Notes: a model not told the origin generated them from the letters alone. A stretch of DNA of 64,000 bases from Tilletia caries (GCA_032718865.1 JALUTQ010000046.1:1364001-1428000); one strand, 5' to 3'. Shown: positions 43,313 to 55,534, counted from the stretch's first letter. Made by a program: numbers and translations.

Positions 43313-45095
43313 ATGGACGAGCATCCACCCCCTGCTCCTGCTCCTGCTCCCCCGTATGATTGGGTTCCGGAATCTGCTGCTCAGCACGATGCGTTCATGG
43401 ACATTGCTGGTGGATGGTACAATGAGGAACCCCCTGCCTTGGCCAGCTACATCACCCTAACGAGCACCGGGAACGACCCGATTGACCCTGAGCTGCAGCG
43501 GCGACTGCAAGTGGTCATCACAGCGCTCAATGCAAACCCCCTCCGCACCAGAGCCGATGCCCGCTCCGCTCAGAACACGGCTCTGCTCATTACCGCGCTC
43601 GTCGAGTGCCGGTACGGCATCGACAAAACAAAATTCCACAACGTCGAGGCGAGAAATACCTCACGACACATGGAGCATGCTTCTTGACTGCACCCATCAG
43701 CGTGGCAATGGCTCGGATGAGGAAGCCAGCGTCTACCGCGGCGAGGTGATGGACCTCGCTGTCGGGCTACAACGGCGAGCCTGGCCAAAGACGGCCATAG
43801 AAACATTCGTACAAATAAGTCTTGATGTGTTTGAGATCGCAGAAGACGGGCGGAGGTCGGTGCGTCGGAAGCTCTTGGAGGAGAGTAAGGCGCCCCCCCA
43901 CCCCACATCATATTTCTCGGTACGTTCGCCATGTCCCCCATACACGTGTTCGACAGGACGGAGGACGATTTCACCTGCTATACTGTCGAGGTGGCCGCAG
44001 CGGCTGCAACGGGCAGCAGCTGGGCGCCCGTTGCGGCCTGCATGGATACGATTCTTTTTCCACACCCGGTGTCCGATAAGGAACACTGGGACGACGATGT
44101 GAGTGTCGCTTGTACCTTTCGCTCCCAAACTGATCTGACGGCTGACCTTCTAGCTTTACAGGTTGCGTTGGCCATGGCAGGCCTTGGTTTAGAGCAAGCC
44201 TTTCGAACGGGGGCAAGAATTTTTGTCCTGACGGCGGGCACGAATCGTGAGCGGGCCTTGCTAACAAAGCGTGATGAGACCGCGACGTCCATCGACACAA
44301 GCGGCCTCCTCAAGGTCCGCTCCATGCTAATCTCTATTAACGGCCATGCATGCCTATTTTTCTTCGTGGTGATTCGGCACTCGGCTGTCAGTCATGAGTT
44401 AGCACCATTTTCTTGTTGTTTCTTTCGAGGTTTCGACTGACCATTGCATCTTACCCGCAGCCACACTTCTCAGCCGCCACTCACTTCGACAACTTCGACA
44501 CGTTGGCGGACATCACAGACGTGTTCGAGTCTATGGTCTGGGCCCTCTACGCCCTCTGGGCGCGGGATCAGGAGATCCGGAATCGGCCTCTTCCACCAAT
44601 CATTGCGTCCCGGCTGTGGCCGATCCTCAAAGAACGGCTTTCGCTAACAACTCAGGCCTACTTTCCCGCGGCATGCGACCGTGCTTATTGCGAGATTTAT
44701 GGTCGACAACACCTACTCGAGGCCAGTGATTTGCAGGATAATATGACCCGTAAGAGTCATATAGGTCATATGACCATTTTAAGAGTCATAAAGTCATAAG
44801 TCATATTTGCAAATTAAGAGTGGCCCTGGAGGTCATATCATATGACCAGGCTTTGGAAATTTTGGTCACATATGACATCATGACCAGAAATATGACCAGA
44901 AATCCTGCAAACACACAAATTAGTCATAATAAGTACGCCTCAGAAGTCAGAGGCCTCTTGGAGAGCGCCTATGGCAGCCGACTGGAGGAAAACGTCCGTG
45001 ACGAGGTCTTGGGAGATCTCTTTGACCAGGCGCTGGAAGGGTACTTTGTGAATGAGAAGCTTCGTCGACTTTTGATACCGACGTATCTCTCGTAG
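43313..45095 (+). pseudogene. Unrecognised multi-exon gene, frameshifted and split by a MITE
   Basis: The ATG at 43313 begins MDEHPPPAPAPAPPYDW and runs to about 43640. There the frame must change to continue with CTHQRGNGSDEEASVYRGEV and FVQISLDVFEIAEDGRRSV. Next comes MSPIHVFDRTEDDFTCYTVE. A 63-bp intron (44099-44161, GTGAGT ... TACAG) leads to VALAMAGLGLEQAFRTG. A second intron (44315-44460) leads to HFDNFDTLADITDVFESMV and WPILKERLSLTTQAYFP. After QHLLEAS a ~180-bp repeat intervenes, and coding resumes with [27 protein letters not shown], ending in a stop at 45095. No family was recognised. It looks like a soluble helical protein, possibly a former host gene. Confidence 0.45.
44730..44911. 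repeat. gtcatatgac-keyword MITE
   Basis: 182 bp bounded by the inverted repeat tttgcaggat ... atcctgcaaa and packed with gtcatatgac/atatgacc words. It lies between two coding parts of the gene at 43313-45095. The flanks (gccagtga, cacacaaa) show no duplication. Confidence 0.6.
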
Positions 45096-46249
45096 GGCAA
45101 CTGTGTCAGGTTTGCATCTGTGGGGTTTTTTGACTGTGAAGGTAAGTGGCAATGCAACAGGTCAATACACTATAGTCACCACCGGGCGGCCCGTCGGGCA
45201 TAGGACCCTGAGCATTGCGTCATTTGCTCGTCTGAGTTGGCTGTATTTTTTCTTCTCGAGCCTTTGGAGTTGAGGACCTCCAGGCCATCAGCAAGCAGCG
45301 TTCCCGAGCTCATCGACCGTCCGACGCGCATCAAGGCGACTAGCGAAGCCCTTGATTTTTCACCAGCATACGGCCATACGCACATACAGCCTCATCTGCC
45401 CCTACTCTCCCTTGCGCATCCTCCCCCGCCGCGTCCAGCGCGTTCCAGGACCCCCATCTACCGGTATCCCCCATACTTCACGTCCCCCGAAGGCGCGAGT
45501 ATGGAGCCTCAGGCCCAAACTTGATGCAGACGCCGCCGACAACCAGCACCAGCAAGAAGCGCAAGTATACCAAGAGATTGGGCAGTGGAACAGGCAGCGT
45601 GAAGAAACCACGAAAGCCCGACGAGGGACACGACGTGCCAGGCCAGGTCGGTGACGCTCCCGGTCCATCCAGAACGGCTGCATGATGAAGTACCTGAATG
45701 CCAAGCTGAAAATGAGTGAGTTGACAGAATGGTGCCCCTACTCCCTTGACCCTTCCATGCTTACATCTCCTGCATATGATCAAGCTCTGACTTACACAGT
45801 TCATCATGAATCTTTGCAGCTACGAATCAAGTTCGATGTCTGGAGAGTGGGAAATGATGCAAGGTTGGGCCGTTTGAGAAGTACGCTGTACGCAACAGAT
45901 TCCAGACACACGAGCAATCTGGTGGTGGAGGGCTGGAGGCCTTGACAACAGTGGATGGTGGAAACTGGAAGGAATTCCTTCGGCAATGAAAGAGATTCTT
46001 TCAATCCCAGTCGGCAGTCCTCCATACATGATACAGCACACATCTGCATTCTGCATGTCACTTGCTTTCGCACAGGTACAGGGTGGAGGCGTAGAGCTGA
46101 CCACAGAGTCCAACGTTCTGCTTATAACCAGTCAGAAAGTAAGGGCAAACGAATCGAAAGTTGGTTCATGATTTGTGCCCAAGAGCATGCGCACGGCTAA
46201 ACGCACGCGTCTCAACAGCTTTCAGAAAGCAGAGAGGCCCACAGAGAGA
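45096..46249. other. No recognisable gene
   Basis: Short overlapping frames on both strands (for example a plus frame at 45682-45945). None has a recognisable motif or a convincing splice chain. Confidence 0.35.
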
Positions 46250-47118
46250 ATGATGTCATGCTGTTGCCGGCTGCTGCACTCTGCAGAGAGGCAGCCCATT
46301 AGGCTCCCCGACCGTGACCGCAGCTCTGAAAATAGCTACGAGCGTGCGGCTGCTGCACTTGGTCGCAGGCACAGAGGACGGAGAGTCTTGAAGCATGTTG
46401 TTTACGTCGCAGCTGAGACTTGATGGATGAGAAAGCCATCTCGATGGAGTTTAGATCTGGCGAATACGGCGGAAGGAAAAGCAGGCGGCATCCTGGGCCA
46501 AACGAAAACGGAGAAACTCTCAGAGTGTCAAATACCTTCCAAGGCGAGGAGCATGTATGCAGTCCGCCGAAGACTGAAGAACTCACCAGCTGCTTCAATC
46601 CTTGCCCGCACATCCTCTCCCTTGTGAATCGAGCACTCGTCCACGACAAGAACGGATCGCTCCTTCGGGAATGGTCGCATGTTTGGCAGCGCAAAGTAGT
46701 CGATCCAGTACAAGAACTTCTCTCTTGTGATTGATCCTTCGGTTATGTAGGCTCCGAACATGCCGTCTTGGGAAAGCGCGGGAAGGAGATGCCACTTGGT
46801 AGTTTGGTACCCCGTGTGAAGTCGCTGGAGACACTGGCGCGCTGGCGCGCGGGTGCCCAACCATAGGTCCGAAGGCTGTTCAGGTCGTTGAAGTGAGTTG
46901 CGTCCGCGAAGACCAGCTGGTCGGGGCGGAACTGTGTCATGTATATGAGCGATGTGCCAGAATGTTCGTGAGCCAAAACGCGCTTCGAGGCCGCGTTTTG
47001 GTCCATGTACATTAAGGGGTTTCGTCAGAGGTGTGCATTCATACATGTTCTTCATTTTGGTCATTGAAATGTGCAGTTTTGACCGCTCCAAATGAAGACC
47101 CCGTGCGCGACCCTTCAC
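46250..47118 (-). pseudogene. Tc1/mariner-type DDE_3 transposase, frameshifted
   Basis: Minus-strand blocks in family order: MTKMKNMYECTPLTKPLN, the end of the helix-turn-helix region; then (another frame) FRPDQLVFADATHFNDLNS, with the first catalytic Asp, and TYGWAPARQRA; then YITEGSITREKFLYWIDYF and RSVLVVDECSIHKGE with the second Asp; then, after another phase change, LLFLPPYSPDLNSIEMAFSSIK with the third acidic residue. These are the landmarks of fungal Tc1/mariner-type (DDE_3) transposases. At least two phase changes, and no N-terminal DNA-binding half beyond 47118. No terminal repeats seen. Confidence 0.8.
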
Positions 47119-47287
47119 CGAGTGTCAAGAAAATAAGAAGGAGAATGAATTGAAATGAGGTGTGCCAGAATAGGGGTGGTCACGCAGGCGGGAAAAGAGA
47201 GAGAGCTCCTAGAGTTGACTCGCGCAAGCGCGTGGGTTTGCGTTTCGTGTGGTGGTGGTACAAAGGTGCGAATTCTGCCCCACCATG

Positions 47288-47356
47288 TAGGAACGGAAAT
47301 GGGTCATGCTGTGGTGACTGAAGAACGGTGGGTCATGTTGTGGTTTTCGGAGGGAA
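47288..47356. repeat. Short duplicated segment (copy at 61853-61925)
   Basis: gaacggaaatgggtcatgc through ggttttcggagggaaaatgg occurs here and again at about 61857-61928 with a few differences. Sequence on both sides diverges. It flanks the hAT element here and a proline-rich frame there. Confidence 0.8.
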
Positions 47357-47830
47357 AATGGGTCATCCTGTGGTATTTCTCGAGAGAGACACGGCGAGAG
47401 AGAGACGAAGCGCGAGGATAGCCGGAGAGCGACACAGGACTAAGGATGGGCAGTACCTCCGCCGGTCGGGCGGAGCTCCGCCGCCTCCGCCACATCCCTC
47501 CGGGAAAACTCCGCCGTTTACCACGGCGGACGGAGGAACCCCGTCCACGCAGGTGGGCCGGAGGGATGTCGGAGCTCCGCCCAGGTTTCATGGTCGAGGC
47601 GGACGGAGGCACAAGGTCGGGAGAGCGCTCGGGAGCTGGAGCGGAGGGATGTGCAGCTCAAATTCACGCAGAGGGCGGAGGGGCGGAGCTCCGGCCTGAA
47701 AAAACTGACGTCCGGCGGAGCTCCGCCCCTCCGCCCCTTCCTTTCCTCGTCGACAGAGCCTGAGAAAAACCTAGTTTATCTGCCTAAGTCTGTCTCGTGA
47801 CTTGTGATTCCTCCTTAATACGGCCGAGAA

Positions 47831-50800
47831 ATGGATTCCAGTAGTATATATATGTGTGGACAACAGGATCGCCTGTCCGCGTCTCTTGTCAGTCTGCCGC
47901 TGGCTACCTCTTCATCCCTTGCTCTGAGCGCCATGGTCGACACTGGCGGCGACGCGAGCGCGGCCGGTACCAAGAGCATGGAGCTGCGAGACGCAGCCAC
48001 CAGAAGAATACCAGCCCGCTATTCACAGCCAGAAGTATGTCCCGTCGACTCCTCAAAAAATTCCATCGGAGCTCCGCTCCTGACTGCAGACGATGAGTTG
48101 AGCGCCTCTGCGGCAGGTACAGGTTCCAAGGCGCGAAGCGGATCTCCCATCACTCCTGCGCCTCCTTCTCTTCGGCCTGCCAAGTCAAGCTCAGCGGCCG
48201 CTTCTACGCGTGCACCAATCTCATCCACACACGCTGCATTATTCCGACCTACTGTCGCCGCCGCATCGACTACTTCCGGGCGCGAGGCGTTTTCTGGAAC
48301 AGACAGTCAGACACGCCCACGTTCAATTCCAAGCACATCATCTGGTCTGGAAGATCGGCCTCAACCTCGTCCCTTTGCTGCTTCCACACCAAGGAACAGC
48401 TCTTCTTCCGTCGCACCCCAGTCTCGCGTTCAAGATGATCGCGACACTGAATTTTACAACCGACGCACCATTGTTCGCAATACTGAATCCAATCTCCCTC
48501 TCCACTTGCCTTTTGAACAAGACCGGTACGACTCTGAAGAATCGGACGGCGATCATCGTGTGGATCAGATCTCGGCGGCAGAATCCATTCGCAGGGTCGT
48601 TGAGCGTAGCAAGAAGGGGAAAACGAGCGCCACTACAGGAGCCCAGCAAGCTTCAGGCGAAGAAACCATGTCTGAAGAGGACCCAGTGATCGTAGATCTG
48701 ACGCTATCCAGCCCAAAGCTCCAGAGTCCGACTTCCGTTCACCCAAACCCTCTTCGTCCAAAGCCGCCTCTGCCTCTTCTGCGGCTCCGCCCAGAGCGAG
48801 TTCCTTCAACTTCGCTCCTCTCCGCACCAAGACGTCCACTGTCAAGAAGACCAGCAGCAGCTCAAAGCCTCCGGTTTCCAGTAAGGGAAAAGAGAAGCAA
48901 GTAACGACACTTAACGGCTCAGTTCATTCCAGCTCCAGCTCCACGTTGACTTCCAAAGGTGCCAAATCTATCGACAATACGTTGAGCAAGGACAAGAATG
49001 AAGAAGCCAGTGCGCGATCTGGGAAACCGGACGGCCCTGATGAATACTTGAGTATGTCATATGTGATGTGGCTGCAGCTCAGAGTCTGAACTCGTATGCA
49101 GGAATATCTGCTGACCGTACTCTCTAGAATATTGCAGAGCGAGCACTTGCAGTTTGGACTCGCGCTCACAATGAGCAGCGCGCTCGTATATTGTCGGAGG
49201 CATCAAACGAAGAATACATATGGCCCAAACACCCAGCTTCAGACAAGTACCTAATGTTCAACAAGCCCTACCTCAAACAACACCCCGCTTCAGCTGGAGA
49301 CGAGGTCGGCGTTGCGTTCGACTGCCTGTGCTGTCAGCCGATATACACAGCCTGGCGACCTCTCAACGATTCTTCGACCAGCCTCCTCGCCACTCACTTG
49401 AAGACTCGAAGATCAGTCGAAGGTCAGGCCCGTTCGAACTCCAGTCCGCAGGATTCCACTGCCCCTTCCGGTCCCATCGATCGCTGGCTCAACAGGCCCC
49501 CCAGTCCCTCAAAGCTGACAAAAACCGAGGCCGAAGAGGAAACCCTCACCAAGATGCAGGCTCGACTCATGGCCGTAGCCTGGGTCACGGAGGAGGCGAG
49601 GCCGCTGTCGATTCTGGAGGACAAGTGGTTCAGATCGTGGCTGCCTTTGACGCGTCGAGACCTTGTCCCCGATCGCAAGGCCACGTCAAGAGACATCAGC
49701 ACCACCTATCGAGCAATGCAGGATGTGATCAGGGGGCGCCTTCAGAACGTCAGCGGCGCCATTCATGTCGCAACTGACATTTGGTCCTCTCCAAACGGGC
49801 ACTCCTTCTTGGGGATCATCGGCTGCTGGCAGGAGGGTGGAGAGGCACAGCGGCACTGCTTGGACATGATCCCTTTTACCACTCGTCACACAGCGGATAA
49901 CCTTGCTCGAGCAGTGCGGGAGTTGGCAATCCGGTTCAACATTCAACATAAGCTGTGGTTCATAGCCGGGGATAACGCGTCCTCAAATACGGCGATGATG
50001 AAGCTTCTTGGACGTGATGAAGGATTGCCACGCGTAAAGGGTCTATCGACGCAAATTCGTTGCATTGCTCACGTTAAGGATGGGCGCGGAGTAAGCCCCG
50101 GAGTAGGTTTCCCGGAGTTCCCCGACTAGTCGGGGCCTCACTCCGGGGGAGTACGGAGTACGGAGTGCATTTTCGAGGATTTACTCCCGCTGATTGGATT
50201 TTGCAGGAGTACGGAGCGCAAGCCTGTCATGTCCCCGGAGTACGGAGTACGGCAAGGCCTGGAGCTGATTTTTCCCCGGAGTACGGAGTGACTAGCTCGG
50301 ATGCCAGACGGAGTGCGGAGTTTCCCCGAAACTCCCGGGCACTCCGGGGCCTTGCCTTTTTCCAAAATCAGGTCGCAATTTTGAAAATTTCAGTCCGAAA
50401 TGGACATATTTTGCTCTGATTTTCAAAAATTTGGCAAAATTCTTTTTCGGATTTCTCATTTGGAGTTCATATTGTGTGTTGTTGAGCTCTACGACCGCCA
50501 ACGATAATTCTGTCGAGCAAAGACGTGGATGAAAGAGCGGCAATCAATGTAAGGGTCCATATTTCTCAAGTTTTTGTACGACCTCTGCGAACTTTCCCCG
50601 GAGTACGGAGTTTCGGGGGGAGTAGTCGCGCTCCGTCACCCCGGAGTACGGAGTGGACTTTGAAAATTTTACTAACTTTAGCCGGAGTACGGAGCTGGCG
50701 CAATGTGATGGGAAGATTTTGTGCTGAGCGCGGAGTGGAGTTGGGACGACTGCCTAAAAAGAGCGGAGTACGGAGCACGAAAAAGCACCCCAAAATCAGC

Positions 50801-52616
50801 CGGAGTAGGGGCCCCGGAGTACGGAGCACTCCGGGGCCCTCCGCGCCCATCCTTAGCTCACGTGTTGAATCTGATCTCAGAAGTGAGTGGCTTCCTGATT
50901 CCTTCCCTTGCCATCTCAATTTACTCCGAACACCTCTCAATAATTCCCCTTCTTCTCTGATTACTGTCCAACAGGCAGTCATCAAACCGTTCAACAAAGC
51001 AGTCGCTTCCTCCAAGAAGGTCGGCGACAGTGGAGAAGGAGGAGCCGACGCCGAGCTGGACTCCGATGAGGAGTTGGTCTCCCAAAGCGACGATGAAGCT
51101 GACGATGGAAGCTCAGACGTGGCGGATCATGAGGACGACGCGTTTTCCCAGAGTCTTCATCCCTCTCAAGACCAGGATACCGAAGACGACCGCCTTATCC
51201 GTCAAGCTCTGGCCTCCCGACACATCGCCTACTTTCCGACCGCTGAAAGCTCCACGGAGAAGAGGAAGGCTGCATCAAAGAACCAATCGGACGATCCCCG
51301 TTCTGCTCTCAAGCCGACGGCAGAGGCCCAGGCTGGAAGCTGTGAAGTGGGAGTGCAAATCAGACAGCTGGCTTGGTTTGCAAGAAAGCTACGATACAAC
51401 GTTCGCCTCCGAATTTCATTTCAACAAACATGCTCCAACTTTGAGCTTCCACGACCCCACACGCTCATCCGGGACGTTGCTACGAGGTGGAACTCCACTT
51501 TCCAGATGATCAATCGTGCCTTGGTACTCTGGGATGCCATCGTGTCATGGCAGGAACACAACCACAAGATTGTACCAGCCAAGTTCCGCATCAGGAGAAC
51601 CCACAAGTCCGGCGTCGAGCAGATCGTCTCCCTCTTGAAGCCACTTGACGATGCGACCTTCAAGTTCTCTGCAAAAAAGACTCCTACGATTGGCGATGTC
51701 CTTGGAACGTACGAGGAGCTGGACGCTCATTTCCGTGCTGTTGAAGAAAACGACGATGTGGGAGAGGTGTGGCGAGAAGCGGCGCGTCGGGCGAGTGCTG
51801 TAGCGGCGGAGTACTATGGGCTCACAGACGATTCCATCGTCTATTACCTCGCTGTCATGCTGCACCCGCAGATGAAGAGGCGTTTTATGGAGGTAATGGG
51901 TTGGGAAGCGAGCTGGATGGACAGAGCGGAGCAGACGCTGCGAGAAACGTTCGATTCTCATTACCGATCCGACGAGCCAGAGAGTCAGAACCAGTCCCAA
52001 GAACGGTCTCAAGAACAAACCAGCAAGCCGATCACGTTTCTGGAGAAACAGCTCCGCCACGCTGCCGAGAAGGAAGCGGCTCAGCCCTTCCGGGACGTTG
52101 TTGACGAATTGGTGCAAGTGTAAGTGTCTGCTGTGAAATGTGTGTCGGTCACTGCCTGGCCTTTTAATTATACGGACACGGGCTGACGCTCGAATACTCT
52201 TCTTCTGCACAGCGGTTCAACCTCTTGGTAAGAACGGTCAGCTTCTGGATCCTCTTAAGTGGTGGGCAGATCAGGCACGGAAAGGAAACGATCACGGAGG
52301 CCTCGCTGCTTTGGCCCTGGACGTTTTCGCGGCACCCGCTACATCAGTTGACGTGGAACGTCTATTTTCCAAGGCAGGTAACCATATAACACCCCTTCGA
52401 CACCGTCTCAAAGCGATCAAGATTGGGGAAATGGTTTCCGTTGGTGCGTGGTTCCGAGAGGGTTGGGTCCCAAAGGATCTGCTTGCAGATTTCTGTTTCG
52501 CACAGCAGCAACGCAGGCTTTCGGAGCGTAACAAGAAGCGCGCGCAAGACGCCGGCGATGCAGAGCCGACATCTCCCACAAAGCGCATGCGACCCGATCC
52601 TGCTGCTAATGCATAG
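47831..52616 (+). pseudogene. hAT transposase, interrupted by a nested element
   Basis: The first exon (from ATG 47831) encodes a long Ser/Pro-rich region; a one-base shift near 48715 is needed to continue to GPDEYL. Intron 49052-49127 (GTATGT ... TCTAG). The next exon has ERALAVWTRAHNEQ, then a finger-like FDCLCCQPIY, HVATDIWSSPNGHSFLGIIG (catalytic Asp region) and FIAGDNASSNTAMM (second Asp), up to IRCIAHV, where the element 50075-50855 is inserted. After it come LNLISE and an intron 50883-50974. The next exon carries an acidic tract, then PHTLIRDVATRWNSTFQM and DDSIVYYLAVMLHP. After a further intron (52118-52212) comes the hATC dimerisation domain: DPLKWWADQARKGNDHGG, VFAAPATSVDVERLFSKAGN. 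A one-base phase problem occurs near 52228. Ends at 52616. Apart from these lesions the domain order is complete. Confidence 0.85.
50075..50855. mobile_element. cggagtacggag-keyword non-autonomous element F, 8-bp TSD
   Basis: 781 bp, ends taaggatgggcgcgg and ccgcgcccatcctta, flanked by the exact 8-bp duplication GCTCACGT (50067-50074 and 50856-50863). The first 11 terminal bases equal those of the host hAT element, but the subterminal word is cggagtacggagt instead of cggagctccgcc. Removing it with one TSD copy restores the transposase frame through IRCIAHV-LNLISE. No coding region of its own. Confidence 0.93.
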
Positions 52617-53517
52617 GTCCAGCAGCGAGATGCCGCTGAGGAGGAGAGGGATAGGTCATGGGTGTAGCAAACATCACATGGCGTAACAAACGTGCAATTC
52701 ATTTCAAACATATCTTCAACGACAGCACTGTGAGAAATGGTCCACACTGGCTCACATCTCACACAGCTACTCGTGAGTGTATCACGAATCTTTTGTGTTA
52801 GAGTCTGAGGACTGAAAAAGTGGACTGCGAGACGGATATAACCGCTGTTCAAGATTCTGACCTTACTCATCTCGACCACGACCACCAGGTCGATTTACAG
52901 GGGAAACCATGACATTTTTTTTCTCTGATTCGCGGAATCGACGCGATAGCATCCGCTGAGCACGCATGCGGAGTCTGAGGCCAAACGAGGCAGAATTGAG
53001 TGATTTCGATAGGGAGAAGTAGCCCTGTATCCGTCACCTCTAGTCCGCTTTATACAGTCGACCTGTCTTCCTCGGTAGCAACAACGTTCCAAACATACTC
53101 TGACTTCACACAGCTACTCATAACCATGTTGCGCATCTTTATATTGAGCGCTCAGGTCCGAAAAACATGTTGTGAGGCGGTTGTTAGGGAAAGAATTCCT
53201 TCAAGGTGAGCGGAGGGGCGGAGCTCCGCCGGAGCTCCGGCGGAGGTGGCGGACGGAGCTGCTCAGGTCTTCTGAAACTTTGAAATGGGGGCGGAGGGAT
53301 TTTTTTGGACCTTTGTGCATTTTAGAAATAAGGCGGAGGGATCTTAAACTCCGCTGGTTTGGCTCTCCAGCAGCGGAGGGAGTTTTCAGATTCGGAAAAT
53401 TATTTTCGAGCTAGCGGACGGAGTTTCACATTCCAAAAATTGGGGCGGAGTTTTTACGGAGGCGGGCGGACGGAGGAAAACTCCGCGGATGCCTCCGTGC
53501 CCATCCTTACACAGGAC

Positions 53518-54180
53518 TTGAGAGTGAAAAGCGGGGCGGCGCACAGCGAGAGACCCGGTGCGGGAAGATGTCGCAAGAAAGGGCCCGCGGGAGCCGCAAG
53601 AGAACGTCCCAAAAGCTACCAGATGGCCGTACTGTTTGCGTAAAAGGCGGAAGTTGAAGATTAGCATCCTGCATCGACTTGATGTCCGATGGGAGGTTCG
53701 AAAAGGATGGGTATCCAGTTCCAGGCTCCAGAGAACAGGGTGGTGCACTCACGGAGGTACCGAATCTGGAAACGCGCGCGCTAAGGCCTGAGCTGTCGCC
53801 TGCTCAAGCCGAAATCGTAGTGGTGGGCGCTTGCCTGCTCGCCCAGTGGCGAGTTGATGGGATGGCGATAACAGACGTCTCCCAGAAGCCCGAAGCCTGA
53901 AGGGAAATGATCACTGTCTTGACTGATCGTGAAGGTTCAATTTGAGTGGACTGTGGAGAGCCTCAACTCAAGGCTCGTCGGGTTTGCGTTCATTTTAGTC
54001 TGCCCATATTCTCAGAACCCAAAGTGGGAGTGATTTGGGTTAACCGGGGTTGGTGATCGCGCTGCAGCTGGGTCTCAACTCCCAAGGTCTGGTGGTCGCG
54101 TGTATGGTTGTCTGTGGCCATATCAAAATGTCTGTGGCCATATCAAAAAGTGTCTGTGGCCGAATCAATTTCCTTATGGG
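53518..54180. other. Right flank of the hAT element; no firm gene
   Basis: A minus-strand frame (53752-53507) reads LPSDIKSMQDANLQLPPFTQTV and may be a piece of a host exon. Nothing else is recognisable. Around 54115-54165 a short word tgtctgtggccatatcaaaa is repeated three times. Confidence 0.3.
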
Positions 54181-54215
54181 TTCCGAGGCTATGGTTTAGT
54201 AGGGAGTCTACTGTA
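54181..54215. repeat. Solo end of the CAGTAGACTCCC family
   Basis: gaggctatggtttagtaggg then agtctactgta, the complement of the end at 54357. It is a right terminus without its left partner. Confidence 0.6.
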
Positions 54216-54356
54216 CTTTTGCAACTTGCTGTACTCCTGGCAAAATAAAAGTCTCATGGCTGGGATTTAAACCAGGTTTACATGGAAAACTTTCCGGCAT
54301 TTCGAACACTCGTACGACGCGACGATGTCGAAGACGGCGACTTGTGAATTGTGATA

Positions 54357-54872
54357 CAGTAGACTCCCTCCTAGACCATAGCCTCGGAAGCCATAACCCC
54401 TCCAAAAGCCATACAAGATTCTTCTCCCCGGTCGGTGCGTATGTAAAATGGGGTCTTAAGCCATACAGCCATACTCTCTCGAAGCCATAATTCGCGGAAC
54501 GGAAAGTCAGCATGGCTTCGAGGGAGTTTTGGCTCGCAACACAGTGTTGCGAGGGCGTCGACACGGTGTTGCGAACTTTTCAACACGGTGTCGCGAAAAT
54601 TTGAGTGGTCTGTGCGCTGGTTTTTGAGAAAATTGTACATAGGCAAAACTCCTTGGACCGATCACCTCTATGGCCGATCACGTAGCCCTTCCCCCCGAAG
54701 GTGATCGACTTTTCGAGGTTCTACTCACTGTACGAGCATCCCTGGGCTCTTATTGCGCGTTGGCTGCTCCTTTTGTAGCCCCTATGGCGCCGTTCCCTCC
54801 GTACCCATACTCCCTCAAAGCCATACTTTTTTTCTTTCTCCCGACCGCCATGGCTTAAGAGGGAGTCTACTG
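54357..54872. mobile_element. Pogo-type MITE with TA target duplication
   Basis: 516 bp, ends cagtagactccctc and gagggagtctactg, flanked on both sides by TA (54355-54356 and 54873-54874). The subterminal parts repeat agccata and ccatac words. The TA duplication and CAGTA end point to the Tc1/mariner-pogo group, possibly mobilised by transposases like the one at 240-1221. No coding region. Confidence 0.75.
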
Positions 54873-54879
54873 TATGTAG

Positions 54880-55530
54880 GAGTTAGGGTTGTGGCGGAAG
54901 TGGGCACAAGCAGGGCCGTGCCCACTACATAGGGACTACACCAGCAGACCTGGGGGACTGACTGGGAGTGTCCCAGGGCGGGAGTGTCCCGGGAGAAGAC
55001 CACGGGGCTGACCGGGACTGTCCTAGCGCAAAAATCCCGGTTTTGTCCCACGGGGACCGTCCCAGGACTGTCAATGTAAATAACAGGATAATCACTTCTC
55101 TTTCCAAATGCATATGCTCAGGATGAATCCCTGAGGTGTGATTCGAGACTTTTGGGCGAGTTTTCTTAACCAGCCTCGCGATAATGTCAATATTGAGTGT
55201 ATAAGTACTAATCAGAGAAATATCTGTCGTGCTGAAAAAGCGCGTATGGTTCAGTGGAAAGCACTGGTCATTCTGATTGTGCGGGTCGAGAGTTCGATCC
55301 CCACAGTTTTTGATCTTTCATTTTTTTTATTAAATTTTTTCCTCTTTCTCGGACAGTCCTGGGGCGGTCCCGGTGCCGGTCCCAGGATTTCGCTCCCAGT
55401 CAGTCCCGGGACAGCGGAGGAAACGCCGCCGGGACATTCCCCCGCTGGCTGGGCCCATACAGATCTGGGACCGCCCCGGGAGATCCCGCGGGACGCAAGT
55501 AACCTGAATGTCCCGATCTATGGTCGGTTC
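54880..55530. repeat. gggactgtcccgggac-keyword block
   Basis: Two GC-rich arms (54905-55075 and 55350-55510) made of gggactgtccc/gggaccgtccc words enclose an AT-rich centre (55080-55340). The centre contains a tRNA-like Pol III promoter. A possible left end is cagggccgtgccc at 54912. The right end is not defined. Confidence 0.6.
55243..55315 (+). tRNA. tRNA-like sequence inside the gggactgtccc block
   Basis: tatggttcagtggaaagc resembles a Pol III A box and gagttcgatcccc a B box about 45 bp later. A T-run (agtttttgatc, then a run of 8 T) follows as a possible terminator. A full cloverleaf could not be drawn: the acceptor strands do not pair. Pseudo-tRNA or SINE head are both possible. Confidence 0.4.
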
Positions 55531-55534
55531 GCCC

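Larger units (their letters stand above)
47441..53509 (+). mobile_element. Autonomous-type hAT element with cggagctccgcc ends, 8-bp TSD
   Basis: 6069 bp bounded by taaggatgggca at the left and tgcccatcctta at the right. It is flanked by the exact 8-bp duplication CACAGGAC (47433-47440 and 53510-53517). The left 320 bp and right 320 bp are saturated with cggagctccgcc/gcggagg words. The interior holds a hAT transposase gene in the plus orientation. A 781-bp non-autonomous element with the same TIR start is nested in the transposase. This is the only element here with ends, TSD and transposase together, and it anchors the superfamily call for the others. Confidence 0.93.

Noticed and set aside
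54181..54393. A ~200-bp MITE between gaggctatggt and accatagcctc
   Set aside because: The arms face the wrong way for the CAGTAGACTCCC ends; two neighbouring elements with TA at their borders explain it better.
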